Part shown: one piece after another, positions 26,234-26,309 of the stretch
Layout of the letters: each line of letters begins with the position of its first letter
Numbering within the stretch: position 1 is the stretch's first letter
IMG/VR virus record: IMGVR_UViG_3300046002_000332
Location: 1 to 26,309 of that record
DNA from: a virus
Reading direction: 5' to 3' (one strand)
Length of the DNA stretch: 26,309 nt
Notes under the pieces: model-generated
Told to the model about the DNA's origin: nothing
What the model saw: only the letters and a program-made list of their open reading frames with translations
Database searches by the model: none
Translations under genes and position numbers: made by a program

Positions 26234-26309
26234 TGAAGGGAAAAATCCCAAAGGCGGCTTGAATGCCAAGGGACGCGCCAGCGCAAAGGCCGAGGGCATG
26301 AACTTGAAA
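26208..26309 (+). CDS. DUF6321-like protein (partial, cut by the window end)
   Basis: Read directly from the sequence. ATG 26208 overlaps the methyltransferase end and stays open for the remaining 34 codons. It reads MKTPAWQRSEGKNPKGGLNA followed by KGRASAKAEGMNLK. The motif PAWQR.EGK.P.GGLNAKGRAS is the DUF6321 signature as I recall it, widespread in phages and bacteria and without known function. The rest lies beyond the window. Confidence 0.82.
   Translation, partial: MKTPAWQRSEGKNPKGGLNAKGRASAKAEGMNLK

Noticed and set aside
1-26309. CRISPR array, insertion sequence or prophage attachment site
   Set aside because: I saw no regularly spaced direct repeats of the right length, no transposase or terminal inverted repeats and no integrase.

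Overview
The window reads as about two thirds of the genome of a tailed double-stranded DNA phage. It carries both terminase subunits, a complete lysis cassette, tail/neck and ejection-type virion proteins, and a replication module. There are no rRNA, tRNA, integrase, transposase or host housekeeping genes. The terminase (P22/Sf6-like), a possible P22 gp10-like neck protein and three long ejection-like proteins suggest a short-tailed phage. Several small genes resemble families I recall from aquatic podovirus genomes: a membrane block with an EF-hand protein, and small lysine-rich proteins near the head genes. A freshwater betaproteobacterial host is my best guess from overall resemblance, not something the sequence proves. 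Portal and major capsid are absent and probably lie beyond the right edge; the left edge cuts a gene that could close the head block.

Layout. (1) 1-2358: end of an upstream gene, four small membrane-associated genes (one EF-hand protein with two membrane segments), nested spanins Rz/Rz1 and an M15 peptidase endolysin. (2) 2362-11525: virion genes on the plus strand: a jelly-roll protein, a neck/tail protein, a GNAT-like protein, and glycine/alanine-rich and ejection-type proteins, the last with a polyvalent-protein-like N-terminus. (3) 11500-14065: a compact minus-strand operon of eleven small genes, many overlapping by 4 bp. It is driven by a near-consensus promoter and converges on the virion operon with a 26-bp overlap. 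(4) 14066-14278: a divergent control region with the minus-strand promoter, an inverted repeat over its -35 box, a possible short RNA ending at a clear terminator, and a plausible leaderless promoter for an HTH regulator. (5) 14279-16972: regulator, RuvC-like resolvase, small protein, Cas4/DUF2800-type nuclease, SSB-like protein, terminator. (6) 16990-21189: C5-cytosine methyltransferase, zinc-finger/TOPRIM/helicase fusion with an iteron-like repeat at its 3' end, a hypothetical protein and a 29-residue amphipathic peptide. (7) 21192-23379: small and large terminase, separated by 280 bp holding two perfect and one near-perfect DnaA box. (8) 23380-26309: structured leader, tandem paralogous small proteins, DUF6496-like, Cys-rich (HiPIP-like), small basic, glycosyltransferase, methyltransferase and DUF6321-like genes, the last cut by the window end.

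How the parts fit. The minus operon and the regulator flank a shared control region and probably form the early switch. The resolvase, nuclease, SSB-like protein and primase-helicase form a recombination/replication set. No DNA polymerase is seen, so the phage either relies on a host polymerase or encodes one outside the window. Ten genes under 60 codons (or cut by an edge) were read directly from the sequence: those at 1, 929, 11500, 12397, 12550, 13503, 21100, 24881 and 26208, plus a speculative 10-codon leader at 21879.
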